A stretch of DNA of 44,745 nt from Tricholomella constricta. Its lineage: Eukaryota > Basidiomycota > Agaricomycetes > Agaricales > Lyophyllaceae. The translations under genes and the position numbers were made by a program. The stretch is taken from the NCBI GenBank assembly GCA_013368375.1, contig JAACJP010000079.1, positions 1 through 44,745 on the forward strand, in the 5' to 3' direction. The notes under the pieces were generated by a model. That model was not told the DNA's origin. It saw only the letters and a program-made list of their open reading frames with translations, and made no database searches. Positions 24,403 through 38,754 of the stretch are shown piece after piece (within the stretch, counting starts at the first letter, position 1; each line of letters begins with the position of its first letter).

Positions 24403-25885
24403 TCACGCTGTATTCCGAGAGTGCGCATATGTATTCCAGTGCGCAGATGAATATTCAAGGTGTATTCCGAGAGTGAGCATACATATTCCAGTGCGCTGAT
24501 ACATATTCAAGGTGTATTCTGAGAGTGCGCATATGTATTCCAGTGCGCAGATGAATATTCTGGGTGTATGCGGAGAGTGTGCATACATATTCCAGTGCGC
24601 AGATACATATTTGAGGTGTATTCACGTATTCCAGTGCGGGGATACATATTCAAGGTGTATTCCGAGAGTGCACATATGTATTCCAGTGCGCAAATGAATA
24701 TTCAAGGTGTATTCCGAGAGTGCGCATATGTATTCCAGTGCGCAGATGAATATTCTGGGTGTATGCGGAGAGTGAGCATACATATTCCAGTGCGCTGATA
24801 CATATTCAAGGTGTATTCCGAGTGTGCGCATATGTATTCCAGTGCGCAGATGAATATTCTGGGTGTATGCGGAGAGTGCGCATACATATTCCAGTGCGCA
24901 GATACATATTCAAGGTGTATTCACGTATTCCAGTGCGCGGATACGTACTCAAGGTGTATTCCAAGAGTGCGCATACGTATTCCAGTGCGCGGATACATAT
25001 TCAAGGTGTATTCCGAGAGTGCGCATACATATTCCAGTGCGCAGATACATATTCGAGGTGTATTCACATATTCGAGTGCGCGGATACATATTCAAGGTGT
25101 ATTCCGAGAGTGCGCATACATATTCCAGTGCGCAGATACATTTTCACGCTGTATTCCGAGAGTGCGCATATGTATTCCAGTGCGCAGATGAATATTCAAG
25201 GTGTATTCCGAGAGTGAGCATACATATTCCAGTGCGCTGATACATATTCAAGGTGTATTCTGAGAGTGCGCATATGTATTCCAGTGCGCAGATGAATATT
25301 CTGGGTGTATGCGGAGAGTGTGCATACATATTCCAGTGCGCAGATACATATTTGAGGTGTATTCACGTATTCCAGTGCGGGGATACATATTCAAGGTGTA
25401 TTCCGAGAGTGCACATATGTATTCCAGTGCGCAAATGAATATTCAAGGTGTATTCCGAGAGTGCGCATATGTATTCCAGTGCGCAGATGAATATTCTGGG
25501 TGTATGCGGAGAGTGAGCATACATATTCCAGTGCGCTGATACATATTCAAGGTGTATTCCGAGTGTGCGCATATGTATTCCAGTGCGCAGATGAATATTC
25601 TGGGTGTATGCGGAGAGTGCGCATACATATTCCAGTGCGCAGATACATATTCAAGGTGTATTCACGTATTCCAGTGCGCGGATACGTACTCAAGGTGTAT
25701 TCCAAGAGTGCGCATACGTATTCCAGTGCGCGGATACATATTCAAGGTGTATTCCGAGAGTGCGCATACGTATTCCAGTGCGCAGATACATATTCAAGGT
25801 GTATTCTGAGAGTGCGCATATGTATTTCAGTGCGCAGATGAAAATTCAAGGTGTATTCACATATTCCAGTGCGCGGATACATATT
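24403..25885. repeat. 741-bp tandem duplication
   Basis: The segment starting near 24403 repeats from 25144 with the same order of rare units (GTGAGCATACATATTCC; GCTGATACATATTC; GAGTGCACATATG). 741 is 57x13. The copies appear almost identical, implying a recent event. Confidence 0.85.
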
Positions 25886-28800
25886 CAAGGTGTATTCCGA
25901 GAGTGCGCATACGTATTCCAGTGCGCAGATATATTTTCACGCTGTATTCCGAGAGTGCGCATATGTATTCCAGTGCGCAGATGAATATTCAAGGTGTACT
26001 CCGAGAGTGCGCATATGTATTCCAGTGAGCGGATACATATTCAAGGTGTATGCGGACAATGCGCACACATATTGCAGTGCGCAGATACATATTTGAGGTG
26101 TATTCACATATTCCAGTGCCCGGATACGTACTCAAGGTGTATTCCGAGAGTGCGCAGATGTATTCCAGTGCGCAGATACATATTCGAGGTGTATTCACAT
26201 ATTCCAGTGCGCGGATACATATTCAAGGTGTATTCCGAGAGTGCGCATACGTATTCCAGTGCGCAGATACATTTTCACGCTGTATTCCGAGAGTGCGCAT
26301 GTGTATTCCAGTGCGCAGATGAATATTCTGGGTGTATGCGGAGAGTGTGCATACATATTCCAGTGCGCAGATACATATTCGAGGTGTATTCACATATTCC
26401 AGTGCGCGGATACATATTCAAGGTGTATTCCGAGAGTGCGCATACATATTCCAGTGCGCAGATACATTTTCACGCTGTATTCCGAGAGTGCGCATATGTA
26501 TTCCAGTGCGCAGATGAATATTCAAGGTGTATTCCGAGAGTGCGCATACATATTCCAGTGCGCCGATGAATATTCAAGGTGTATTCACGTATTCCAGTGC
26601 GGGGATACATATTCAAGGTGTATTCTGAGAGTGCGCATATGTATTCCAGTGCGCAGATGAATATTCAAGGTGTATTCCGAGAGTGCGCATACATATTCCA
26701 GTGCGCGGATACATATTCAAGGTGTATTCCGAGAGTGCGCATACGTATTCCAGTGCGCAGATACATTTTCACGCTGTATTCCGAGAGTGCGCATATGTAT
26801 TCCAGTGCGCAGATGAATATTCAAGGTGTATTCCGAGAGTGCGCATGTGTATTCCAGTGCGCGGATACATTTTCACACTGTATTCCGAGAGTGTGCATAC
26901 ATATTCCAGTGCGCCGATGAATATTCAAGGTGTATTCCGAGAGTGCGCATACATATTCCAGTGCGCAGATACATATTCAAGGTGTTTTCTGAGAGTGCGC
27001 ATATGTATTTCAGTGCGCAGATGAAAATTCAAGGTGTATTCACATATTCCAGTGCGCGGATACATATTCAAGGTGTATTCCGAGAGTGCGCATACATATT
27101 CCAGTGCGCAGATACATTTTCACACTGTATTCCGAGAGTGTGCATACATATTCCAGTGCGCCGATGAATATTCAAGGTGTATTCACGTATTCCAGTGCGC
27201 GGATACATATTCAAGGTGTATTCCGAGAGTGCGCATACGTATTCCAGTGCGCAGATACATTTTCACGCTGTATTCCGAGAGTGCGCATATGTATTCCAGT
27301 GCGCAGATGAATATTCAAGGTGTATTCCGAGAGTGCGCATACATATTCCAGTGCGCAGATACATATTCAAGGTGTTTTCTGAGAGTGCGCATATGTATTT
27401 CAGTGCGCAGATGAAAATTCAAGGTGTATTCACATATTCCAGTGCGCGGATACATATTCAAGGTGTATTCCGAGAGTGCGCATACATATTCCAGTGCGCA
27501 GATACATTTTCACACTGTATTCCGAGAGTGTGCATACATATTCCAGTGCGCCGATGAATATTCAAGGTGTATTCACGTATTCCAGTGCGCGGATACATAT
27601 TCAAGGTGTATTCCGAGAGTGCGCATACGTATTCCAGTGCGCAGATACATTTTCACGCTGTATTCCGAGAGTGCGCATATGTATTCCAGTGCGCAGATGA
27701 ATATTCAAGGTGTATTCCGAGAGTGCGCATATGTATTCCAGTGCGCGGATACATTTTCACACTGTATTCCGAGAGTGTGCATACATATTCCAGTGCGCCG
27801 ATGAATATTCAAGGTGTATTCACGTATTCCAGTGCGGGGATACATATTCAAGGTGTATTCTGAGAGTGCGCATAAGTATTCCAGTGCGCAGATACATATT
27901 CTGGGTGTATGCGGAGAGTGTGCATACATATTCCAGTGCGCAGATACATATTTGAGGTGTATTCACGTATTCCAGTGCGGGGATACATTTTCAAGGTGTA
28001 TTCCGAGAGTGCGCATACATATTCCAGTGCGCAGATAGATATTCAAGGTGTATTCTGAGAGTGCGCATATGTATTTCAGTGCGCAGATGAATATTCAAGG
28101 TGTATTCACGTATTCCAGTGCGCGGATAGAGTGCGCATATGTAGTCCAGTGCGCACATGAATATTCAAGGTGTATTCCGAGAGTGCGCATATGTATTCCA
28201 GTGCGCGGATACATTTTCACACTGTATTCCGAGAGTGTGCATACATATTCCGGTGCGCAGATGAATATTCAAGGTGTATTCACATATTCCAGTGCGCGGA
28301 TACATATTCAAGGTGTATTCCGAGAGTGCGCATACGTATTCCAGTGCGCAGATGAATATTCAAGGTGTATTCCGAGAGTGCGCATACCTATTCCAGTGCG
28401 CAGATACATATTCAAGGTGTTTTCTGAGAGTGCGCATATGTTTTCCAGTGCGCAGATGAATATTCAAGGTGTATTCACGTATTCCAGTGCGAGGATACAT
28501 ATTCAAGCTGTATTCCGAAAGGGCGCATACATATTCCAGTGCGCAGATGAATATTCTGGGTGTATGCGGAGAGTGTGCATACATATTCCAGTGCGCAGAT
28601 ACATATTCGAGGTGTATTCACATATTCCAGTGCGCGGATACATATTCAAGGTGTATTCCGAGAGTGCGCATACATATTCCAGTGCGCAGATACATTTTCA
28701 CGCTGTATTCCGAGAGTGCGCATATGTATTCCAGTGCGCAGATGAATATTCTGGGTGTATGCGGAGAGTGAGCATACATATTCCAGTGCGCTGATACATA

Positions 28801-31800
28801 TTCAAGGTGTATTCCGAGTGTGCGCATATGTATTCCAGTGCGCAGATGAATATTCTGGGTGTATGCGGAGAGTGCGCATACATATTCCAGTGCGCAGATA
28901 CATATTCAAGGTGTATTCACGTATTCCAGTGCGCGGATACGTACTCAAGGTGTATTCCAAGAGTGCGCATACGTATTCCAGTGCGCGGATACATATTCAA
29001 GGTGTATTCCGAGAGTGCGCATACGTATTCCAGTGCGCGGATACATTTTCACACTGTATTCCGAGAGTGTGCATACATATTCCAGTGCGCCGATGAATAT
29101 TCAAGGTGTATTCACGTATTCCAGTGCGCGGATACATATTCAAGGTGTATTCCGAGAGTGCGCATACGTATTCCAGTGCGCAGATACATTTTCACGCTGT
29201 ATTCCGAGAGTGCGCATATGTATTCCAGTGCGCAGATGAATATTCAAGGTGTATTCCGAGAGTGCGCATATGTATTCCAGTGCGCGGATACATTTTCACA
29301 CTGTATTCCGAGAGTGTGCATACATATTCCAGTGCGCCGATGAATATTCAAGGTGTATTCACGTATTCCAGTGCGCAGATGAATATTCAAGGTGTATTCC
29401 GAGAGTGCGCATACCTATTCCAGTGCGCAGATACATATTCAAGGTGTTTTCTGAGAGTGCGCATATGTTTTCCAGTGCGCAGATGAATATTCAAGGTGTA
29501 TTCACGTATTCCAGTGCGAGGATACATATTCAAGCTGTATTCCGAAAGGGCGCATACATATTCCAGTGCGCAGATGAATATTCTGGGTGTATGCGGAGAG
29601 TGTGCATACATATTCCAGTGCGCAGATACATATTCGAGGTGTATTCACATATTCCAGTGCGCGGATACATATTCAAGGTGTATTCCGAGAGTGCGCATAC
29701 ATATTCCAGTGCGCAGATACATTTTCACGCTGTATTCCGAGAGTGCGCATATGTATTCCAGTGCGCAGATGAATATTCTGGGTGTATGCGGAGAGTGAGC
29801 ATACATATTCCAGTGCGCTGATACATATTCAAGGTGTATTCCGAGTGTGCGCATATGTATTCCAGTGCGCAGATGAAAATTCAAGGTGTATTCACATATT
29901 CCAGTGCGCGGATACATATTCAAGGTGTATTCCGAGAGTGCGCATACGTATTCCAGTGCGCAGATATATTTTCACGCTGTATTCCGAGAGTGCGCATATG
30001 TATTCCAGTGCGCAGATGAATATTCAAGGTGTACTCCGAGAGTGCGCATATGTATTCCAGTGAGCGGATACATATTCAAGGTGTATGCGGACAATGTGCA
30101 CACATATTGCAGTGCGCAAATACATATTTGAGGTGTATTCACATATTCCAGTGCCCGGATACGTACTCAAGGTGTATTCCGAGAGTGCGCAGATGTATTC
30201 CAGTGCGCAGATACATATTCGAGGTGTATTCACATATTCCAGTGCGCGGATACATATTCAAGGTGTATTCCGAGAGTGCGCATACGTATTCCAGTGCGCA
30301 GATACATTTTCACGCTGTATTCCGAGAGTGCGCATGTGTATTCCAGTGCGCAGATGAATATTCTGGGTGTATGCGGAGAGTGTGCATACATATTCCAGTG
30401 CGCAGATACATATTCGAGGTGTATTCACATATTCCAGTGCGCGGATACATATTCAAGGTGTATTCCGAGAGTGCGCATACATATTCCAGTGCGCAGATAC
30501 ATTTTCACGCTGTATTCCGAGAGTGCGCATATGTATTCCAGTGCGCAGATGAATATTCAAGGTGTATTCCGAGAGTGCGCATACGTATTCCAGTGCGCAG
30601 ATACATATTCGAGGTGTATTCACATATTCCAGTGCGCGGATACATATTCAAGGTGTATTCCGAGAGTGCGCATACGTATTCCAGTGCACAGATACATTTT
30701 CACGCTGTATTCCGAGAGTGCGCATATGTATTCCAGTGCGCAGATGAATATTCAAGGTGTATTCCGAGAGTGCGCATACATATTCCAGTGCGCCGATGAA
30801 TATTCAAGGTGTATTCACGTATTCCAGTGCGGGGATACATATTCAAGGTGTATTCCGAGAGTGCGCATATGTATTCCAGTGCGCAGATGAATATTCAAGG
30901 TGTATTCCGAGAGTGCGCATACATATTCTAGTGCGCAGATACATATTCAAGGTGTATTCATGTATTCCAGTGCGCGGATACATATTCAAGGTGTATTCAC
31001 ATATTCCAGTGCGCGGATATATATTCAAGGTGTATTCCGAGAGTGCGCATATGTATTCCAGTGCGCAGATACATATTCAAGGTGTATTCACGTATTCCAG
31101 TGCGCCGATGAATATTCAAGCTGTATTCACGTATTCCAGTGCGGGGATACATATTCAAGGTGTATTCCGAGAGTGCGCATACATATTCCAGTGCGCAGAT
31201 ACATATTCAAGGTGTTTTCTGAGAGTGCGCATATGTATTTCAGTGCGCAGATGAAAATTCAAGGTGTATTCACATATTCCAGTGCGCGGATACATATTCA
31301 AGGTGTATTCCGAGAGTGCGCATACATATTCCAGTGCGCAGATACATTTTCACGCTGTATTCCGAGAGTGCGCATATGTATTCCAGTGCGCAGATGAATA
31401 TTCAAGGTTTATTCCGAGAGTGCGCATACATATTCCAGTGCGCAGATACATATTCAAGGTGTATTCATGTATTCCAGTGCGCGGATACATATTCAAGGTG
31501 TATTCCGAGAGTGCGCATACGTATTCCAGTGCGCAGATGAATATTCAGGGTGTGTGCGGAGAGTGCGCATACGTATTCCAGTGCGCAGATGAATATTCAA
31601 GGTGTATTCCGAGAGTGCGCATATGTATTCCAGTGCGCGGATACATTTTCACACTGTATTCCGAGAGTGTGCATACATATTCCAGTGCGCCGATGAATAT
31701 TCAAGGTGTATTCACGTATTCCAGTGCGGGGATACATATTCAAGGTGTATTCCGAGAGGGCGCATACATATTCCAGTGCGCAGATGAATATTCTGGGTGT

Positions 31801-34800
31801 ATGCGGAGAGTGTGCATACATATTCCAGTGCGCAGATACATATTTCAGGTGTATTCACGTATTCCAGTGCAGGGATACATATTCAAGGTGTATTCCGAGA
31901 GTGCGCATATGTATTCCAGTGCGCAAATGAATATTCAAGGTGTATTCCGAGAGTGCGCATATGTATTCCAGTGCGCAGATGAATATTCTGGGTGTATGCG
32001 GAGAGTGAGCATACATATTCCAGTGCGCTGATACATATTCAAGGTGTATTCCGAGTGTGCGCATATGTATTCCAGTGCGCAGATGAATATTCTGGGTGTA
32101 TGCGGAGAGTGCGCATACATATTCCAGTGCGCAGATACATATTCAAGGTGTATTCACGTATTCCAGTGCGCGGATACGTACTCAAGGTGTATTCCAAGAG
32201 TGCGCATACGTATTCCAGTGCGCGGATACATATTCAAGGTGTATTCCGAGAGTGCGCATACGTATTCCAGTGCGCGGATACATTTTCACACTGTATTCCG
32301 AGAGTGTGCATACATATTCCAGTGCGCCGATGAATATTCAAGGTGTATTCACGTATTCCAGTGCGCGGATACATATTCAAGGTGTATTCCGAGAGTGCGC
32401 ATACGTATTCCAGTGCGCAGATACATTTTCACGCTGTATTCCGAGAGTGCGCATATGTATTCCAGTGCGCAGATGAATATTCAAGGTGTATTCCGAGAGT
32501 GCGCATATGTATTCCAGTGCGCGGATACATTTTCACACTGTATTCCGAGAGTGTGCATACATATTCCAGTGCGCCGATGAATATTCAAGGTGTATTCACG
32601 TATTCCAGTGCGGGGATACATATTCAAGGTGTATTCTGAGAGTGCGCATACGTATTCCAGTGCGCAGATACATATTCTGGGTGTATGCGGAGAGTGTGCA
32701 TACATATTCCAGTGCGCAGATACATATTTGAGGTGTATTCACGTATTCCAGTGCGGGGATACATTTTCAAGGTGTATTCCGAGAGTGCGCATACGTATTC
32801 CAGTGCGCAGATACATATTCAAGGTGTATTCTGAGAGTGCGCATATGTATTTCAGTGCGCAGATGAAAATTCAAGGTGTATTCACATATTCCAGTGCGCG
32901 GATACATATTCAAGGTGTATTCCAAGAGTGCGCATACGGATTCCAGTGCGCGGATACATATTCAAGGTGTATTCCGAGAGTGCGCATATGTATTCCAGTG
33001 CGCGGATACATTTTCACACTGTGTTCCGAGAGTGTGCATACATATTCCAGTGCGCCGATGAATATTCAAGGTGTATTCACGTATTCCAGTGCGCGGATAC
33101 ATATTCAAGGTGTATTCCGAGAGTGCGCATACGTATTCCAGTGCGCAGATACATTTTCACGCTGTATTCCGAGAGTGCGCATATGTATTCCAGTGCGCAG
33201 ATGAATATTCAAGGTGTATTCCGAGAGTGCGCATACATATTCCAGTGCGCAGATACATATTCAAGGTGTATTCACGTATTCCAGTGCGGGGATACATATT
33301 CAAGGTGTATTCTGAGAGTGCGCATACGTATTCCAGTGCGCAGATACATATTCTGGGTGTATGCAGAGAGAGCATACATATTCCAGTGCGCAGATACATA
33401 TTTGAGGTGTATTCACGTATTCCAGTGCGGGGATACATATTCAAGGTGTATTCCGAGTGTGCGCATATGTATTCCAGTGCGCAGATGAATATTCTGGGTG
33501 TATGCGGAGAGTGCGCATACATATTCCAGTGCGCAGATACATATTCAAGGTGTATTCACGTATTCCAGTGCGCGGATACGTACTCAAGGTGTATTCCAAG
33601 AGTGCGCATACGTATTCCAGTGCGCGGATACATATTCAAGGTGTATTCCGAGAGTGCGCATACGTATTCCAGTGCGCAGATACATTTTCACGCTGTATTC
33701 CGAGAGTGCGCATATGTATTCCAGTGCGCAGATGAATATTCAAGGTGTATTCCGAGAGTGCGCATATGTATTCCAGTGCGCGGATACATTTTCACACTGT
33801 ATTCCGAGAGTGTGCATACATATTCCAGTGCGCCGATGAATATTCAAGGTGTATTCACGTATTCCAGTGCGGGGATACATATTCAAGGTGTATTCTGAGA
33901 GTGTGCATACGTATTCCAGTGCGCAGATACATATTCTGGGTGTATGCGGAGAGTGTGCATACATATTCCAGTGCGCAGATACATATTTGAGGTGTATTCA
34001 CGTATTCCAGTGCGGGGATACATATTCAAGGTGTATTCCGAGTGTGCGCATATGTATTCCAGTGCGCAGATGAATATTCTGGGTGTATGCGGAGAGTGCG
34101 CATACATATTCCAGTGCGCCGATGAATATTCAAGGTGTATTCACGTATTCCAGTGCGCGGATACATATTCAAGGTGTATTCCGAGAGTGCGCATACGTAT
34201 TCCAGTGCGCAAATGAATATTCAAGGTGTATTCCGAGAGTGCGCATATGTATTCCAGTGCGCAGGTGAATATTCTGGGTGTATGCGGAGAGTGAGCATAC
34301 ATATTCCAGTGCGCTGATACATATTCAAGGTGTATTCCGAGTGTGCGCATATGTATTCCAGTGCGCAGATGAATATTCTGGGTGTATGCGGAGAGTGCGC
34401 ATACATATTCCAGTGCGCAGATACATATGCAAGGTGTATTCACGTATTCCAGTGCGCGGATACGTACTCAAGGTGTATTCCAAGAGTGCGCATACATATT
34501 CCAGTGCGCGGATACATATTCAAGGTGTATTCCGAGAGTGCGCATATGTATTCCAGTGCGCGGATACATTTTCACACTGTATTCCGAGAGTGTGCATACA
34601 TATTCCAGTGCGCCGATGAATATTCAAGGTGTATTCACGTATTCCAGTGCGCGGATACATATTCAAGGTGTATTCCGAGAGTGCGCATACGTATTCCAGT
34701 GCGCAGATACATTTTCACGCTGTATTCCGAGAGTGCGCATATGTATTCCAGTGCGCAGATGAATATTCAAGGTGTATTCCGAGAGTGCGCATATGTATTC

Positions 34801-34859
34801 CAGTGCGCGGATACATTTTCACACTGTATTCCGAGAGTGTGCATACATATTCCAGTGCG

Positions 34860-36720
34860 CCGATGAATATTCAAGGTGTATTCACGTATTCCAGTGCGGG
34901 GATACATATTCAAGGTGTATTCTGAGAGTGCGCATATGTATTCCAGTGCGCAGATGAATATTCAAGGTGTATTCCGAGAGTGCGCATACATATTCCAGTG
35001 CGCAGATACATATTCAAGGTGTTTTCTGAGAGTGCGCATATGTTTTCCAGTGCGCAGATGAATATTCAAGGTGTATTCACGTATTCCAGTGCGAGGATAC
35101 ATATTCAAGCTGTATTCCGAGAGGGCGCATACATATTCCAGTGCGCAGATGAATATTCTGGGTGTATGCGGAGAGTGTGCATGCATATTCCAGTGCGCAG
35201 ATACATATTCGAGGTGTATTCACATATTCCAGTGCGGGGATACATATTCAAGGTGTATTCCGAGAGTGCGCATACGTATTCCAGTGCGCAGATACATTTT
35301 CACGCTGTATTCCGAGAGTGCGCATATGTATTCCAGTGCGCAGATGAATATTCAAGGTGTATTCCGAGAGTGCGCATACATATTCTAGTGCGCAGATACA
35401 TATTCAAGGTGTATTCATGTATTCCAGTGCGCGGATACATATTCAAGGTGTATTCACGTATTCCAGTGCGCGGATATATATTCAAGGTGTATTCCGAGAG
35501 TGCGCATATGTATTCCAGTGCGCAGATACATATGCAAGGTGTATTCACGTATTCCAGTGCGCCGATGAATATTCAAGGTGTATTCACGTATTCCAGTGCG
35601 GGGATACATATTCAAGGTGTATTCTGAGAGTGCGCATATGTATTCCAGTGCGCAGATGAATATTCAAGGTGTATTCCGAGAGTGCGCATACATATTCCAG
35701 TGCGCAGATACATATTCAAGGTGTTTTCTGAGAGTGCGCATATGTTTTCCAGTGCGCAGATGAATATTCAAGGTGTATTCACGTATTCCAGTGCGAGGAT
35801 ACATATTCAAGCTGTATTCCGAGAGGGCGCATACATATTCCAGTGCGCAGATGAATATTCTGGGTGTATGCGGAGAGTGTGCATGCATATTCCAGTGCGC
35901 AGATACATATTCGAGGTGTATTCACATATTCCAGTGCGGGGATACATATTCAAGGTGTATTCCGAGAGTGCGCATACGTATTCCAGTGCGCAGATACATT
36001 TTCACGCTGTATTCCGAGAGTGCGCATATGTATTCCAGTGCGCAGATGAATATTCAAGGTGTATTCCGAGAGTGCGCATACATATTCTAGTGCGCAGATA
36101 CATATTCAAGGTGTATTCATGTATTCCAGTGCGCGGATACATATTCAAGGTGTATTCACGTATTCCAGTGCGCGGATATATATTCAAGGTGTATTCCGAG
36201 AGTGCGCATATGTATTCCAGTGCGCAGATACATATGCAAGGTGTATTCACGTATTCCAGTGCGCCGATGAATATTCAAGGTGTATTCACGTATTCCAGTG
36301 CGGGGATACATATTCAAGGTGTATTCTGAGAGTGCGCATATGTATTCCAGTGCGCAGATGAATATTCAAGGTGTATTCCGAGAGTGCGCATACATATTCC
36401 AGTGCGCAGATACATATTCAAGGTGTTTTCTGAGAGTGCGCATATGTTTTCCAGTGCGCAGATGAATATTCAAGGTGTATTCACGTATTCCAGTGCGAGG
36501 ATACATATTCAAGCTGTATTCCGAAAGGGCGCATACATATTCCAGTGCGCAGATGAATATTCTGGGTGTATGCGGAGAGTGTGCATGCATATTCCAGTGC
36601 GCAGATACATATTCGAGGTGTATTCACATATTCCAGTGCGCGGATACATATTCAAGGTGTATTCCGAGAGTGCGCATACGTATTCCAGTGCGCAGATACA
36701 TATTCAAGGTGTATTCTGAG
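34860..36720. repeat. 702-bp higher-order repeat (two full copies plus a partial)
   Basis: Repeats start near 34876, 35578 and 36280 (702 bp, 54x13). Shared markers are TATTCTAGTGCGCAG, GCGGATATATATTCAAGG and ACATATGCAAGGTG. The third copy diverges from about 36520 (CCGAAAGGGCG against CCGAGAGGGCG). Confidence 0.87.
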
Positions 36721-38754
36721 AGTGCGCATATGTATTTCAGTGCGCAGATGAAAATTCAAGGTGTATTCACATATTCCAGTGCGCGGATACATATTCAAGG
36801 TGTATTCCGAGAGTGCGCATACGTATTCCAGTGCGCAGATATATTTTCACGCTGTATTCCGAGAGTGCGCATATGTATTCCAGTGCGCAGATAAATATTC
36901 AAGGTGTACTCCGAGAGTGCGCATATGTATTCCAGTGAGCGGATACATATTCAAGGTGTATGCGGACAATGCGCACACATATTGCAGTGCGCAGATACAT
37001 ATTTGAGGTGTATTCACATATTCCAGTGCCCGGATACGTACTCAAGGTGTATTCCGAGAGTGCGCAGATGTATTCCAGTGCGCAGATACATATTCGAGGT
37101 GTATTCACATATTCCAGTGCGCGGATACATATTCAAGGTGTATTCCGAGAGTGCGCATACGTATTCCAGTGCGCAGATACATTTTCACGCTGTATTCCGA
37201 GAGTGCGCATGTGTATTCCAGTGCGCAGATGAATATTCTGGGTGTATGCGGAGAGTGTGCATACATATTCCAGTGCGCAGATACATATTCGAGGTGTATT
37301 CACATATTCGAGTGCGCGGATACATATTCAAGGTGTATTCCGAGAGTGCGCATACATATTCCAGTGCGCAGATACATTTTCACGCTGTATTCCGAGAGTG
37401 CGCATATGTATTCCAGTGCGTAGATGAATATTCAAGGTGTATTCCGAGAGTGCGTATACATATTCCAGTGCGTAGATACATATTCAAGGTGTATTCACGT
37501 ATTCCAGTGCGCGGATACATATTCAAGGTGTATGCGGACAATGCGCACACATATTGCAGTGCGCAGATACATATTTGAGGTGTATTCACATATTCCAGTG
37601 CCCGGATACGTACTCAAGGTGTATTCCGAGAGTGCGCAGATGTATTCCAGTGCGCAGATACATATTCGAGGTGTATTCACATATTCCAGTGCGCGGATAC
37701 ATATTCAAGGTGTATTCCGAGAGGGCGCATACATATTCCAGTGCACAGATGAATATTCTGGGTGTATGCGGAGAGTGTGCATACATATTCCAGTGCGCAG
37801 ATACATATTCGAGGTGTATTCACGTATTCCAGTGCGGGGATACATATTCAAGGTGTATTCCGAGAGTGCGCATATGTATTCCAGTGCGCAAATGAATATT
37901 CAAGGTGTATTCACGTATTCCAGTGCACGGATACATATTCAAGGTGTATTCCGAGAGTGCGCATACGTATTCCAGTGCGCAGATGAATATTCAGGGTGTA
38001 TGCGGAGAGTGCGCATACCTATTCCAGTGCGCAGATACATATTCGAGGTGTATTCACGTATTCCAGTGCGCGGATACATATTCAAGGTGTATTCCGAGAG
38101 TGCGCATATGTATTCCAGTGAGCGGATGAAAATTCAAGGTGTATTCACGTATTCCAGTGCGCGGATACATATTCAAGGTGTATTCCGAGAGTGCGCATAC
38201 GTATTCCAGTGCGCAGATGAATATTCAGGGTGTATGCGGAGAGTGCGCATACCTATTCCAGTGCGCAGATACATATTCGAGGTGTATTCACGTATTCCAG
38301 TGCGGGGATACATATTCAAGGTGTATTCCGAGAGTGCGCAGATGTATTCCAGTGCGCAAATGAATATTCAAGGTGTATTCACGTATTCCAGTGCACGGAT
38401 ACATATTCAAGGTGTATTCCGAGAGTGCGCATACGTATTCCAGTGCGCAGATGAATATTCAGGGTGTATGCGGAGAGTGCACATACCTATTCCAGTGCGC
38501 AGATACATATTCGAGGTGTATTCACGTATTCCAGTGCGCGGATACATATTCAAGGTGTATTCCGAGAGTGCGCAGATGTATTCCAGTGCGCAAATGAATA
38601 TTCAAGGTGTATTCACGTATTCCAGTGCACGGATACATATTCAAGGTATATTCCGAGAGTGCGCATATGTATTCCAGTGCGCGGATACATTTTCACACTG
38701 TATTCCGAGAGTGTGCATACATATTCCAGTGCGCCGATGAATATTCAAGGTGTA

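Larger units (their letters stand above)
8170..38754. repeat. 52/39-bp satellite array, main part (about 30.6 kb)
   Basis: Several hundred head-to-tail units of 52 bp and 39 bp, all in one orientation. The 39-bp unit is the 52-bp unit minus CGAGAGTGCGCAT. The 52-mer is itself an old dimer: TGTATTCCGAGAGTGCGCA resembles CGTATTCCAGTGCGCAGA. Unit variants recur in ordered strings, showing amplification of multi-unit blocks. Distances between identical blocks are almost always multiples of 13. The rare exceptions follow visible small indels: a 2-bp loss at 13040/13041, a 2-bp loss near 33364, and an abrupt join at 28127-28131. Base composition is near 48% G+C in the canonical unit, with five CpG sites per unit. 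Each unit can form a weak hairpin (ATACA, 9-nt loop, TGTAT). I see no gene inside this stretch. Confidence 0.97.

Noticed and set aside
8170..38754. CRISPR array
   Set aside because: There are no unique spacers between conserved repeats: the whole unit repeats. The genome is eukaryotic by its introns and retrotransposon, and no cas-like genes are present.
1..38754. Telomeric repeat or rDNA spacer
   Set aside because: The unit has no TTAGGG-like core and I see no rRNA sequence nearby. A subtelomeric or pericentromeric position is possible but cannot be shown from this window.
8170..38754. The array being purely an assembly artefact
   Set aside because: Units differ in ordered, position-specific ways, and the insertion has a clean target duplication and a paralogous empty site. 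Copy number could still be wrong, but the array itself appears real.
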